Source: Bacteroidaceae bacterium
GTDB taxonomy: Bacteria; Bacteroidota; Bacteroidia; Bacteroidales; Bacteroidaceae
Reading direction: 5' to 3'
Assembly (NCBI GenBank): GCA_017962495.1
Contig: JAGCVH010000075.1
Span: 30,374-94,373 of the forward strand
Length of the DNA: 64,000 nt
In this document: positions 45,017-53,530 of the stretch, one piece after another
Layout of the letters: every line of letters starts with the position of its first letter
Numbering within the stretch: the first letter of the stretch is position 1
The notes under the pieces: generated by a model
What the model was told of the DNA's origin: nothing
Databases searched by the model: none
The model's input: only the letters and a program-made list of their open reading frames with translations
Position numbers and translations under genes: made by a program

Positions 45017-46390
45017 ATGAATAGGAAAGCATTAATTATTTCTTTTTTCCCATTGTTCAATTTTTCCATCCTAAATGCAAAAGCTCAACCATTAGCATTC
45101 AAGGCTTCGGGGCAAAGCATGGAACTCACTATGCTTGATGGTAAGCAAGTCCGATATACAGCTTACAAGGACATACCCTACGTTACAAACATCGAGGATG
45201 AGGGATACCAGACATTGAACTTTTTTGTTCCAGAGGGAGCCACTCAGCAATCGCCCATCTTCCTTAAAACTTACGTGGGAGGATATATGGCATCGGCGGC
45301 AAAGAACCCTTCTGCTTCCGACGCTACCGGACGGGCTTTGGCTGAAGGCATGTGTGTGTGTATTCCTGGTTGCAGGGGCAACAACTCTATACAAGGTGAT
45401 GTCTATACAGGTAAGGCACCGCGTGGATTACTCGATCTAAAGGCAGTAGTTCGTTATCTCCGTTTCAACGACAAACGCATGCTGGGGTCGGCAGAACGAA
45501 TCATCACAGACGGAACTAGTGCGGGTGGCGCTATGAGTTCCTTGCTTGGGGCTACCGCAAACCATCCTGACTACGAACCTTACCTGAAGGCTATGGGTGC
45601 TGCCAGTGCGAAGGACAATGTATTTGCCTCCGTTTGCTATTGCCCTATTATCGACTTGGAACATGCCGATATGGCTTACGAGTGGCTCTATGCCAACCTT
45701 CGTGAAGATGTCGCTACATCGCGTCGCATAGGTAGACAGTTCGATGAATACATCAATAGTCTCCATATGCGTAATCCTAAAACGGGCGAACTCTTGACGG
45801 AAGAGAATTACAAAGATTACATGAAGTCGTGGCTCCTTGCCTCAGCATCACGATTTGTGCAGGAAGGTGGACAGATTCCCGACTCTCTGGGAATCTCCTT
45901 TTACCTCCATTTCCCATCGACTCCAGGCCAGCGTCCAGGTGGACCTCGCCTTATTCGTGCCAAGGCCCAGAGAACGGAAATTCCCTCGGAGATTGACTTG
46001 GACCAGTATCTTCCCTACGTCGCATCCGTCCGTCCGCTGAAGCCTTATCCTGCCTTCGATAACTTGGAGTCCCCAGAGTGCGAACTCTTTGGCGATGCTC
46101 AGGGTATTCCCGCCCACTTTACGGGTGCTGTAAGTGACGATATCAAGAAGCGTGTTAAGATGATGAATCCTATGTTCTACATTGGCGACTCCAAGTCCAC
46201 CGTTGCTCCTCACTGGTACATCCGTCATGGGGCTCTCGATCGCGATACCTCATTCCCCATTCCCATCAATCTCGCCACGAAACTCATGAACGAGGGTCGC
46301 GATGTCGATTTCGCTCTTCCCTGGAATCGCAACCACGAGGGTGATTATAACCTCGACGACCTTTTCCGATGGATTCATTCCATACTATAA
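45017..46390 (+). CDS. Secreted alpha/beta hydrolase, subtype B tannase-like
   Basis: 457 residues with a signal peptide (ALIISFFPLFNFSILNAKAQ). The nucleophile Ser is in DGTSAGGAMSSLLGA (about 174), the acid in WYIRHGALDRDTSFPI and the His in WNRNHEGDYNLDDLFRWI near the C-terminus: the Ser-Asp-His triad and its surroundings resemble bacterial subtype B tannases, which cleave galloyl esters. CVCIPGCRGNNSIQGDVYTGKAP is also typical. A feruloyl or acetyl esterase activity cannot be excluded. Single gene, followed by a short palindrome array. Confidence 0.75.
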   Translation: MNRKALIISFFPLFNFSILNAKAQPLAFKASGQSMELTMLDGKQVRYTAYKDIPYVTNIEDEGYQTLNFFVPEGATQQSPIFLKTYVGGYMASAAKNPSASDATGRALAEGMCVCIPGCRGNNSIQGDVYTGKAPRGLLDLKAVVRYLRFNDKRMLGSAERIITDGTSAGGAMSSLLGATANHPDYEPYLKAMGAASAKDNVFASVCYCPIIDLEHADMAYEWLYANLREDVATSRRIGRQFDEYINSLHMRNPKTGELLTEENYKDYMKSWLLASASRFVQEGGQIPDSLGISFYLHFPSTPGQRPGGPRLIRAKAQRTEIPSEIDLDQYLPYVASVRPLKPYPAFDNLESPECELFGDAQGIPAHFTGAVSDDIKKRVKMMNPMFYIGDSKSTVAPHWYIRHGALDRDTSFPIPINLATKLMNEGRDVDFALPWNRNHEGDYNLDDLFRWIHSIL

Positions 46391-46502
46391 CGTCCAAAGG
46401 CTGCAATAAGGGCAGTCATAAGCTTCCAGATAATTTACGATTAATTTTCACTTTTCATTCGCGACGCAGTTGCATTGCGCTTTATGGGCCCTTGTTCGAG
46501 TT

Positions 46503-46566
46503 AGAACGAACAATTATTCGACGCGCTTCGAACACTTGTTCGATGTCCTTTGAATGCCCATTCACT
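46503..46566. repeat. 22-bp-period palindrome array, 3 units
   Basis: CGAACAATTATTCG, TCGAACACTTGTTCGA and TGAATGCCCATTCA have centres at 46513.5, 46535.5 and 46557.5. The array lies between the convergent tannase-like and DUF554 genes. Confidence 0.8.
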
Positions 46567-46595
46567 ACCAAGTAGTCCTAATAGATAACTTCTTT

Positions 46596-47288
46596 TTATA
46601 GCAAGGCGAGGAGGAGGAAGTAGATGACTGGGATGAAGAGGCTGGGAAGGAGGTTTAAAGTCTTGCAGTCTTTGATGTTGAGGATGGCGAGGCCTGATGC
46701 GACGATGAGGACTCCACCAACGATCTGCATCTCGCAGAGGAGGGAGTCTGGGATGATGTTGCCACATAGACGTGCGATGAGCCAGATGCTGCCTTGCCAG
46801 CAAAAGAGGATGGGTGCGGCAAGGACCATACCGATGCCGTATGTGGTAGCTAGTACAGCCGATGTGACAAAGTCGAGTGTGGCGTTGGTGTATAGGTAAG
46901 TGTTGTCGCCAAGAAGGGCACTGTTGATGGGGCCAACAATGCTGAGTGTGCCTATACAGAAGAGAAGGACACCAGTAGAAAGTCCCTGGGCAAGCGGATA
47001 TTCCTTACTATTGTTCTTTGAAACTTTGTCAACTACTCGTTTGAATCGTCCGTCGAGGGCGAGTATGGTGCCGATGAGTCCACCAATGCTTAGGCTGAGG
47101 ATGAAGAGTACGGGGTATTCGCTGTTGGGCATATTATGGCATACGGCATTGAATCCGAGTGCCAATGAAGCGAGTCCCATGGCTGTGAACAGTACTTTCT
47201 GCCATTCGGGACGAATACCTTTCTTGATAACGGCACCTATTATTGAGCCGACAATGATGGTGCATGTGTTGGTGATTGTTCCAATCAT
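46596..47288 (-). CDS. DUF554 family integral membrane protein
   Basis: 230 residues, largely hydrophobic with about six or seven membrane segments. MIGTITNTCTIIVGSIIGAV, KVLFTAMGLASLALGF, LSIGGLIGTILALDG, GVLLFCIGTLSIVGPINSAL and GGVLIVASGLAILNI match the pattern of DUF554/YqgA proteins, putative transporters without known substrate. It lies 61 bp downstream of cobS in the same direction, so it may be the last gene of the cobUTS transcript. Confidence 0.85.
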   Translation of the reverse strand: MIGTITNTCTIIVGSIIGAVIKKGIRPEWQKVLFTAMGLASLALGFNAVCHNMPNSEYPVLFILSLSIGGLIGTILALDGRFKRVVDKVSKNNSKEYPLAQGLSTGVLLFCIGTLSIVGPINSALLGDNTYLYTNATLDFVTSAVLATTYGIGMVLAAPILFCWQGSIWLIARLCGNIIPDSLLCEMQIVGGVLIVASGLAILNIKDCKTLNLLPSLFIPVIYFLLLALL

Positions 47289-47349
47289 AATTTAAGACCT
47301 CAACCTAGTAAGTGACAGTATTATGGTTAAACGTTATATCGTTATTACG

Positions 47350-48114
47350 TTATGTCGTGAATAGAAATGTTAAGGACATTGAGGCTTCGCAAAGCAGGAA
47401 GGTTGCACCACAGCAATCACCAGTGTATCCGCCAATGCGATTCTTCATCCATAGGGCGAGGAGTAATTCGACGGCTATGGGAACAAGGAAGAGCAGAGGA
47501 TGGGGCATTTCGCCAACATACCACCAAAGGAGAGCGATAGGGAGCATCGCTACAAGGATGCGTACTAGTTGACGCCACCAGGAAAAACGGATATAGACGG
47601 TCTGGTTCTTTGCCTCTGATTCGGTGCGAGCATAAGGCAATTGCAAGACGAGAAAGGAGGCGACACCCTTTCCCCACACATCGGCTGTCAACAGCATGAG
47701 AGGCGACAGGTGGGGGAGTGCCGTGTAGAGGAACAGAAAATAGAATATGAGAGCCAGAACACCATAGGTTCCGATGTGCGAATCCTTCATGATGCAAAGG
47801 ATGCGTTCGCGTGAGTTGCCGCCTCCCATTCCATCTATGAAATCGGCAAGACCATCTTCGTGCAAACCTCCTGTGAGCAGAAGTCTAGTGGCAATCACGA
47901 GCAGGGCGATGAGTCCCATCTTGTGGATGGAAACGAGAGAAAGCGTGTAAACAAGAACCATTGCTCCCCCCGTGAGCCAACCGACAAAGGGCCAGTACTC
48001 GACAACGTGTCGAAAAGCATCGGCTTTAGGCTGGTGGATGCGCCACCAGGGCAGGCGTGTAAAGAACATGAGAGCCGCCCAGAGGCGATTAAAAGTATTT
48101 CGTAATCTTTGCAT
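47350..48114 (-). CDS. cobS: Adenosylcobinamide-GDP ribazoletransferase (cobalamin synthase)
   Basis: 254 residues with several membrane segments. AALMFFTRLPWW at the start, HEDGLADFIDGMGGG (metal-binding Asp cluster, about 85-99), ERILCIMKDSHIGTYG and the late GGYTGDCCGATFLLCE are typical. It joins AdoCbi-GDP and alpha-ribazole (phosphate) at the inner membrane in the last part of cobalamin assembly. It overlaps cobT by 26 bp. Confidence 0.93.
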   Translation of the reverse strand: MQRLRNTFNRLWAALMFFTRLPWWRIHQPKADAFRHVVEYWPFVGWLTGGAMVLVYTLSLVSIHKMGLIALLVIATRLLLTGGLHEDGLADFIDGMGGGNSRERILCIMKDSHIGTYGVLALIFYFLFLYTALPHLSPLMLLTADVWGKGVASFLVLQLPYARTESEAKNQTVYIRFSWWRQLVRILVAMLPIALLWWYVGEMPHPLLFLVPIAVELLLALWMKNRIGGYTGDCCGATFLLCEASMSLTFLFTT

Positions 48115-49099
48115 CTTGAAAGTTGTTCATTTCATTTATCATTCGTACGGCACTTTCCACAATCGGATAGGCACATAGGGCACCAGTGCCTTCGCCAAGT
48201 CGCAGGCCTAAGGACAATAGTGGTTTTACCCCCATGCGTTCGAGCATCTTTTTGTGACCACTCTCGTCACCTACGTGGCAGAAGATGGCGCATTGCTTGA
48301 CCTCAGGACACAGTTGGATTGTCATCAAGGCACATGCCGACATGATAAAGCCATCGACAAGGATAATCATCCGGCGTTCCGTCGCTTGAAGCATTGCACC
48401 GACGGCAGTTACCATCTCAAGTCCGCCAAACTCTTGCATGATCTGCTGCGGGGTAAGGGGAAACTGGACTCTCTTGAGGCACTGTTTCAGGACGTAGAGC
48501 TTATGTTTTATCCCATCAGTGTTCAGTCCTGCTCCAGCCCCGACGCATTGCTCGAGAGGAATGTCCAAGAGCAAGTGCATCCAGAGACTTGAAGGACTAG
48601 TGTTGCCAATACCCATTTCACCAATGCTGATAATGTTAGAGCCCTTGTGGAAACAATCGTCAACAAGTTCACGCCCGATGGAAATGCATCGTTCCATCTC
48701 CTCCTTCGTCATTGCTGGTTCGTGCAGAAAATTGCCACTCCCGTGCGCGCGTACCTTTCTATTAATAATAGTTGGGAAAGTCGACAGGTCGTGATCGACA
48801 CCCACGTCAACGATAGCAAGATCGAAATGGTGTTGGCGGCAAAACATATTCACGCCACCTCCACCACGACTAAAGTTCACCATCTGTTGCCATGTGACTT
48901 CGCGAGGCGACACACTCACTCCTTCCTGTTCGATACCATGATCGGCCCCCAGTAACAGGTGACAAGGATGGGTGAGTGTGGGAGATAGCGTGCCTTGTAC
49001 CAACCCAATCTGCAATGCTATTTCCTCCAACCTCCCGAGTGAACCCTTCGGCTTATTTAGGTTGTCAATCTTTTCAGTTAAATCTATTGCTTCTATCAT
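48089..49099 (-). CDS. cobT: Nicotinate-nucleotide-dimethylbenzimidazole phosphoribosyltransferase
   Basis: 336 residues. LNKPKGSLGRLEEIALQIG, LLGADHGIEQEGVSVSPREV, VDVGVDHDL, GEMGIGNTSPSS, LVDGFIMSACAL and LRLGEGTGALCAYPI, which holds the catalytic Glu, are CobT signatures. The enzyme transfers phosphoribose from nicotinate mononucleotide to the lower-ligand base, giving alpha-ribazole phosphate for CobS. Middle gene of cobU-cobT-cobS. Confidence 0.95.
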   Translation of the reverse strand: MIEAIDLTEKIDNLNKPKGSLGRLEEIALQIGLVQGTLSPTLTHPCHLLLGADHGIEQEGVSVSPREVTWQQMVNFSRGGGGVNMFCRQHHFDLAIVDVGVDHDLSTFPTIINRKVRAHGSGNFLHEPAMTKEEMERCISIGRELVDDCFHKGSNIISIGEMGIGNTSPSSLWMHLLLDIPLEQCVGAGAGLNTDGIKHKLYVLKQCLKRVQFPLTPQQIMQEFGGLEMVTAVGAMLQATERRMIILVDGFIMSACALMTIQLCPEVKQCAIFCHVGDESGHKKMLERMGVKPLLSLGLRLGEGTGALCAYPIVESAVRMINEMNNFQDAKITKYF

Positions 49100-49110
49100 A
49101 CAGACCCTTT

Positions 49111-49150
49111 TAGGACTACCTTTCTCTCCTTGGAGAGTTAGAAAGGTCCT
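49111..49150 (-). other. Hairpin in the cobU-cobT spacer
   Basis: CTCTCC (49125-49130) with GGAGAG (49133-49138), extended by ACCTTT / AAAGGT across a small bulge. No T-run follows, so it is more likely an mRNA processing or stability element than a terminator. Confidence 0.35.
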
Positions 49151-49158
49151 TCAATTCC

Positions 49159-49674
49159 TCAACTTTTCAATTTTACCGGTATTCCCGACACCATTAACAC
49201 TACCTCATCGGCCTGTTGAGCCACGAATTGATTGAGCCAACCCATGAGGTCGGTGAATCTCCGTTGTACGGCATTTGGCGAAACGCCTCCCATACCTATT
49301 TCGTTTGTCACGAAGATGAATGTGGCTTCTTGATTGGTAAAGCGCAGGAACTCGTCTTTCAATTCTCCCAACACTTCCTCCACATCTTTCCCCTCATTGG
49401 CAAAGAAGAAGTTCGTAGCCCACAGCGTCAAGCAATCAATCAACACAACACGTCCCTCAACTTGGTGTTTCGAGAGTTCTCGTTCCTCTTCAATGTTTGT
49501 CCACTGTGGTACGCGTCTTTCCTGATGCCGACGGATGCGCTGGCGAAACTCATCGTCCCAAGGGTGAGCTGTAGCAATATATATGGGATTCAGGCTCATT
49601 CCGAGAGCCATTTGTTCGGCAAAAGTCGACTTTCCACTACGTTCGCCACCGGTGATAAGAATAATTCTCTTCAT
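49159..49674 (-). CDS. cobU: Adenosylcobinamide kinase / adenosylcobinamide-phosphate guanylyltransferase
   Basis: 171 residues from the ATG at 49674 (MKRIILITGGERSGKSTFAE), where the P-loop GGERSGKS sits at the family's usual position; the longer open frame to 49791 adds an atypical Lys-rich N-terminus. IYIATAHPWDDEFRQRIRRHQERR holds the guanylylated His, and LIDCLTLWATNFF and FVTNEIGMGGVSPN are standard. First gene of the cobUTS set. A TAACTTTG box ends 8 bp before the ATG. No cobalamin riboswitch fits in this short upstream gap. Confidence 0.93.
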   Translation of the reverse strand: MKRIILITGGERSGKSTFAEQMALGMSLNPIYIATAHPWDDEFRQRIRRHQERRVPQWTNIEEERELSKHQVEGRVVLIDCLTLWATNFFFANEGKDVEEVLGELKDEFLRFTNQEATFIFVTNEIGMGGVSPNAVQRRFTDLMGWLNQFVAQQADEVVLMVSGIPVKLKS

Positions 49675-49682
49675 ATCGAGGT

Positions 49683-49690
49683 CAAAGTTA
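49683..49690 (-). promoter_or_regulatory. Putative -7 box of cobU
   Basis: TAACTTTG on the minus strand fits TAnnTTTG, 8 bp before the cobU ATG, implying an mRNA with almost no leader. Confidence 0.4.
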
Positions 49691-49810
49691 CAACATTTTT
49701 TCCATTTTTCTGCCCTTTTGTCTCCGTTTTGTGTCAAAATGTCCCCTAAAGTTGAGTGGCATATAGATTGTAATCTAAAGGGTGAAAACATTAATAAACC
49801 AATTAAAATA

Positions 49811-49818
49811 AAAGGAGG
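49811..49818 (+). promoter_or_regulatory. Strong Shine-Dalgarno of hsp20
   Basis: AAAGGAGG lies 8 bases before the ATG at 49827. Strong Shine-Dalgarno sequences are uncommon in Bacteroidales, and none this good was noticed before other genes here. Confidence 0.7.
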
Positions 49819-49826
49819 ACAAAACT

Positions 49827-50252
49827 ATGTTACCAGTAATGCTTAGAAACAGTTGGTTCCCAACACTGTTCGATGAATTTCTTAACAACGACGTAATGCC
49901 GCACAACCATGTGACTGCTCCCGCAGTAAACGTAAAAGAAAGCCCTGAGGCTTATGTGATGGAGGTTGCTGCTCCTGGTATCAAAAAGGAATACTGCCGT
50001 GTACACATCAACGATGATGGCAATCTGAGCATAGCCATTGAGAACAAGATGGAACACAAGGAAGAGGACAAGAAGCAACACTATCTGCGCCGTGAGTTCT
50101 CGTTTACCAACTACCAGCAAAACTACACTTTGCCTGATGACGTCGATCGCGACAACATTGCTGCAAGTGTTGAGCACGGAATCCTGACAGTTACCTTACC
50201 GAAACTGAAGAAGGAAGAAGTGAAGGTTAGTCGACAGATTGAAATCAAATAA
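49827..50252 (+). CDS. Small heat shock protein (Hsp20 / alpha-crystallin)
   Basis: 141 residues. A short N-terminal arm (WFPTLFDEFLNND) is followed by the alpha-crystallin domain: PAVNVKESPEAYVMEVAAPG, LSIAIENK, YLRREFSFTNYQQNYTLPDDVD, and the closing ASVEHGILTVTLPKLKK with the conserved G-I-L motif. It is an ATP-independent holdase that oligomerises in the cytoplasm. Monocistronic, with a strong ribosome-binding site and a strong terminator. Confidence 0.93.
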   Translation: MLPVMLRNSWFPTLFDEFLNNDVMPHNHVTAPAVNVKESPEAYVMEVAAPGIKKEYCRVHINDDGNLSIAIENKMEHKEEDKKQHYLRREFSFTNYQQNYTLPDDVDRDNIAASVEHGILTVTLPKLKKEEVKVSRQIEIK

Positions 50253-50280
50253 GTCTGATTGAACAAATGATTAGAATAAA

Positions 50281-50314
50281 CCCCGAAAGCGTAACAACTT
50301 TCGGGGCTTATTTT
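50281..50314 (+). terminator. Terminator of hsp20 (possibly bidirectional)
   Basis: CCCCGAAAG (50281-50289) and CTTTCGGGG (50298-50306) form a perfect 9-bp stem followed by CTTATTTT. On the other strand TTTATTC follows, so it may also end the Phe/Tyr operon, whose last stop codon is at 50320. Confidence 0.85.
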
Positions 50315-50319
50315 GCGTA

Positions 50320-51093
50320 CTATTTGATGTTCTTGCGAATGCGTGTTAGGAACTTGCTTAGTGCCTCTGCATCATGATTGTCGATGATGTGGATGAGTCC
50401 CTTTAACTCTTCGCGAATGCCTTCAACGTGCGATTTCGTTCGAGGATTGAACAGTATTTCTCGTAGTAGTGTCTCGTCCTCAGACAACACGCCACGGGCT
50501 ATTGCCAGATGGCGCTTGAATGTTGTTCCCGGTGCGTCCTGATGTTTCATTACTGCCGAGAAAACGAAGGTTGAAACAAATGGAACTGAAAGCGAGTAAG
50601 CCATCGCTTCGTCGTGTTCCTCAAAGTTGTATTCGTGGACGTTCAGTCCCAAACGACGATATAGGTCGAGGAAGAAGACACGACCCAAATAGTCGCCTTC
50701 GTTGATAACGATTGCATTCTCACTACTCAATGCCCCAAGGTTGGCAAAAGTGGGACCAAACATAGGGTGAGTGCTGACATAGTGCATTCGCGTTTCCTCA
50801 TAGAATGCTTTCAAGTCTGTCTTCACACTTGCAATATCGCTGATGATGCAGTCTTGGTGCAAGTAGGGAATGACCTGACGGAAGACCTCGATAGTGTGTT
50901 GTAATGTGACACAATTGATGACGAGGTCGGGGTGGAACTCTCTTATCTCCTCCAACTTCGTGAATCGCAACGTGTTGTAGAGGAAGCGCATACGCTTAGG
51001 GTCGATTTCATACACTGCCGTTTCGTGGTCGAACGACAGAATATCGGTAAAGAAACACCCCATTTTACCAGCACCAAGGATTAATATTTTCAT
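50320..51093 (-). CDS. tyrA: Prephenate dehydrogenase
   Basis: 257 residues from the ATG at 51093 (MKILILGAGKMGCFFTDIL, the NAD(P)-binding glycine loop). LVINCVTLQHTIEVF, ISDIASVKTDL and YVSTHPMFGPTFANLG carry the usual prephenate-binding positions, including the His. It oxidatively decarboxylates prephenate towards tyrosine. Short for the family because there is no chorismate mutase or ACT domain. Last gene of the four-gene Phe/Tyr operon. A 131-bp spacer with small hairpins (GTAGAAT / ATTCTAC) separates it from the DAHP synthase gene. Confidence 0.85.
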   Translation of the reverse strand: MKILILGAGKMGCFFTDILSFDHETAVYEIDPKRMRFLYNTLRFTKLEEIREFHPDLVINCVTLQHTIEVFRQVIPYLHQDCIISDIASVKTDLKAFYEETRMHYVSTHPMFGPTFANLGALSSENAIVINEGDYLGRVFFLDLYRRLGLNVHEYNFEEHDEAMAYSLSVPFVSTFVFSAVMKHQDAPGTTFKRHLAIARGVLSEDETLLREILFNPRTKSHVEGIREELKGLIHIIDNHDAEALSKFLTRIRKNIK

Positions 51094-51224
51094 AATGACC
51101 ACCTCCCTGCTCCCTGTAAAGGGGAGAGTAGAATGTTAGCGGGAGGTATATTCTACTTTTTATTGTTATATCTCAGTCACGACCTAGTTCCTTCGAGTAG
51201 AGTGAGGGGTAGGGTTCGTTTCCT

Positions 51225-52289
51225 TTATTTATTAATGATTTCCATCTGCTGACGGACACTCTCTTCGTGAATTGCCTCATAGACGCGACGGACAAACTCG
51301 GGACTCATTCCGCAGAGTGCACCCTGTGCTCCACGCTTGTCGAGAATCTCGTTATAGCGTACGGCCTGAACTACCGCCATATTGTGTTGACGCTTATATG
51401 TGGCAATTTCACGACTTACTCGCATACGTTTTGTTAGGAGATCCATGAGTTGGTTGTCCATATCGTCGATTTGCTTTCGCATGCTTGCCAGCGACTCTGT
51501 CATCTCTGCATTGTCTCGAATGACGAGGCGATCGATGATGAAGTCGAGCACATCGGGAAGCACTTGCTGTGAGGCGTCACTCCAAGCCTGGTCGGGATTG
51601 TAATGGCTTTCAACTATCAGTCCGTCGAATCCCATATCCATTGCTTGTTGACAGAGTGGTGCAACAAGATCGCGTCTTCCTCCCATATGACTTGGGTCAC
51701 AAACGAGGGGTAGGTTGCGGTAACGGCGATGGAGTTCGATGGGAATATGCCACATGGGTGTGTTCCGGTAAATCTTTTGGTCGATACTTGTAAAGCCCCT
51801 ATGGATGGCGCCTAAACGCTTGACTCCAGCTTTGTTCAGGCGAAGCATTGCACCGATCCAAAGTTCGAGGTCTGGACTTACGGGATTCTTAACGAAGACA
51901 GGTACATCGGTGCCTCGAAGGCTGTCGGCTAACTCTTGTACGGCAAAGGGGTTGACAGTAGTGCGAGCCCCAATCCATAGGATATCGATGCCATATTTCA
52001 GGGCCAGTTCCACATGTTCGGGCTTTGCCACTTCAATTGCTATCAACATTCCCGTTTCACTCTTCACTTGCTGCAACCACTTGAGTGCAGGTTCGCCATG
52101 TCCTTCAAAACAACCCGGTTTGGTTCTGGGTTTCCATGCTCCTGCCCGGAACATATGACACCCCTTTTCAGCCAGTTGTCTGGCGGTGGTCATAACTTGT
52201 TCTTCAGTCTCTGCTGCACACGGACCGGCAATGACGAACGGGCGTTTCTTGTCACTTGGTAGGTTTAAAGGTAATAAATCTAATTCCAT
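51225..52289 (-). CDS. Bifunctional 3-deoxy-7-phosphoheptulonate synthase / chorismate mutase
   Basis: 354 residues. Residues 1-250 are a DAHP synthase of the AroF/KDO8P-like class: FVIAGPCAAETEEQV, FRAGAWKPRTKPGCFEGHG, IDILWIGARTTVNPFAVQ, VFVKNPV, AIHRGFTSID and VCDPSHMGG. Residues 260-350 are an AroQ chorismate mutase (SMRKQIDDMDNQLMDLLTKR ... YNEILDKR). It thus catalyses both the first step of the shikimate pathway and the branch step to prephenate. Neighbouring genes use prephenate, which fits an aromatic amino-acid operon. Confidence 0.93.
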   Translation of the reverse strand: MELDLLPLNLPSDKKRPFVIAGPCAAETEEQVMTTARQLAEKGCHMFRAGAWKPRTKPGCFEGHGEPALKWLQQVKSETGMLIAIEVAKPEHVELALKYGIDILWIGARTTVNPFAVQELADSLRGTDVPVFVKNPVSPDLELWIGAMLRLNKAGVKRLGAIHRGFTSIDQKIYRNTPMWHIPIELHRRYRNLPLVCDPSHMGGRRDLVAPLCQQAMDMGFDGLIVESHYNPDQAWSDASQQVLPDVLDFIIDRLVIRDNAEMTESLASMRKQIDDMDNQLMDLLTKRMRVSREIATYKRQHNMAVVQAVRYNEILDKRGAQGALCGMSPEFVRRVYEAIHEESVRQQMEIINK

Positions 52290-52345
52290 ATGAGATAGTT
52301 GTTAATGTCAAGTGTATAATGTTAGATGTCAAATGTCAAATGTCA
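52290..52345. repeat. ATGTCAAATGTCAAGTG microsatellite between operon genes
   Basis: Repeats of ATGTCAA / ATGTTA words separate the aminotransferase and DAHP synthase genes, resembling those at 8200-8310 and 23094-23126. Confidence 0.6.
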
Positions 52346-53530
52346 AGTGTTAAATATTTCATTTATCCGTTGTAATGCTTTCTTGAATTGTTCCTCTTTG
52401 GCACAGAGGGAGATGCGAATGTAGCGTTCTCCGTTTGAACCAAAGATGAAGCCTGGAGTAATGAACACCCGTGCCTCGTGAAGCACTTTTTCCGTCAGTT
52501 GTTCGGCATTTTCGTATGCGTTAGGAATACGTCCCCAGAGAAACATTCCCACCTGATTCGGGTCGAACGAGCAACCCAGTGTTGTCATGATTTCCTCTGC
52601 CATTTGTCGACGACGGGCGTAGGTTTCGATATTGGCTTGCTGATGCCATTCGTCACTATTTTTATATGCTTCAGCTGCAGCAAGTTGCAAGGGTCGGAAT
52701 GTACCGCTATCAACATTTGACTTCACCTTAAGAATCCATCGGATGAACTCAGCATTGGTTACAAGCATACCTATGCGCCAACCTGGCATATTGTGCGACT
52801 TCGACATCGAATTGAATTCGATGCAACAGTCCTTTGCTCCAGGCACTTGCATCAGGCTTAGGCGTTCTTCGCGATTAAGGATAAAGGAGTATGGGTTGTC
52901 ATTCACGATGACGATATTGTGCTTGTGTGCGAAGTCAACCAATCGTTCATAGGTCTTTCGTTGTGCATTTGCTCCTGTGGGCATGTTGGGATAGTTTGTC
53001 CACATCAGTTTCACTTTATCGTCAACGATGTTCTCCAATTCCTCGAAATTGGGTTGCCATTCGATCTCCTCCTTAAGGTCGTAGTTCACTATTTCTGCAC
53101 CTAACAATCGACTCATTGCCGTATAAGTTGGATAGCCGGGATTAGGCACCAGCACTTTATCGCCTGGATTTACGAAGGAAAGAGTAACGTGCAGAATGCC
53201 TTCCTTTGAACCGATTAGGGGTTGAATCTCGGTTGCAGGATTGAGTTCGACTCCATACCAGCGCTTGTAAAAGCCTGCCATTGCTTGACGCAATTCAGGT
53301 GTGCCAACGGTGGGTTGATATCCGTGTGTGTCAACCTTCCTTGCTTCGTTGCACAGGACATCGATAGTGCTTTCCGAAGGAGGCATATCTGGGCTTCCGA
53401 TAGCCAGAGAGATGATGTCTTTTCCTTCGGCATTCATTCGTGCCACCTCCTTCAGTTTACGGCTGAAGTAGTATTCCGACACATTCGAGAGGCGATCGGC
53501 CGGCTTTATGTTAAATACTTTGTTTTCCAT
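52343..53530 (-). CDS. Class I/II aminotransferase of the Phe/Tyr operon
   Basis: 395 residues from the ATG at 53530 (MENKVFNIKPADRLSNVSEY); a GTG 12 bp upstream is less likely. ISLAIGSPDMPPSE, KVLVPNPGYPTYTAMSRL, LMWTNYPNMPTGA, VIVNDNPYSFI and the PLP-lysine stretch NSMSKSHNMPGWRIG mark a fold-type I aminotransferase of the aspartate/aromatic group; ISLCAKEEQF closes it. By position it probably transaminates phenylpyruvate, hydroxyphenylpyruvate or prephenate. It overlaps the end of pheA by 20 bp. Confidence 0.88.
   Translation of the reverse strand: MENKVFNIKPADRLSNVSEYYFSRKLKEVARMNAEGKDIISLAIGSPDMPPSESTIDVLCNEARKVDTHGYQPTVGTPELRQAMAGFYKRWYGVELNPATEIQPLIGSKEGILHVTLSFVNPGDKVLVPNPGYPTYTAMSRLLGAEIVNYDLKEEIEWQPNFEELENIVDDKVKLMWTNYPNMPTGANAQRKTYERLVDFAHKHNIVIVNDNPYSFILNREERLSLMQVPGAKDCCIEFNSMSKSHNMPGWRIGMLVTNAEFIRWILKVKSNVDSGTFRPLQLAAAEAYKNSDEWHQQANIETYARRRQMAEEIMTTLGCSFDPNQVGMFLWGRIPNAYENAEQLTEKVLHEARVFITPGFIFGSNGERYIRISLCAKEEQFKKALQRINEIFNT

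Noticed and set aside
49675-49826. Cobalamin riboswitch before cobU
   Set aside because: The gap to hsp20 is about 150 bp and a -7 box lies 8 bp from the cobU ATG, leaving no room for the aptamer, whose conserved boxes were not found.
51094-51224. Second attenuator or promoter before tyrA
   Set aside because: Small hairpins are present (GTAGAAT/ATTCTAC, CTCCC/GGGAG), but there is no leader frame rich in Phe or Tyr, no T-run after a stem and no TAnnTTTG box.
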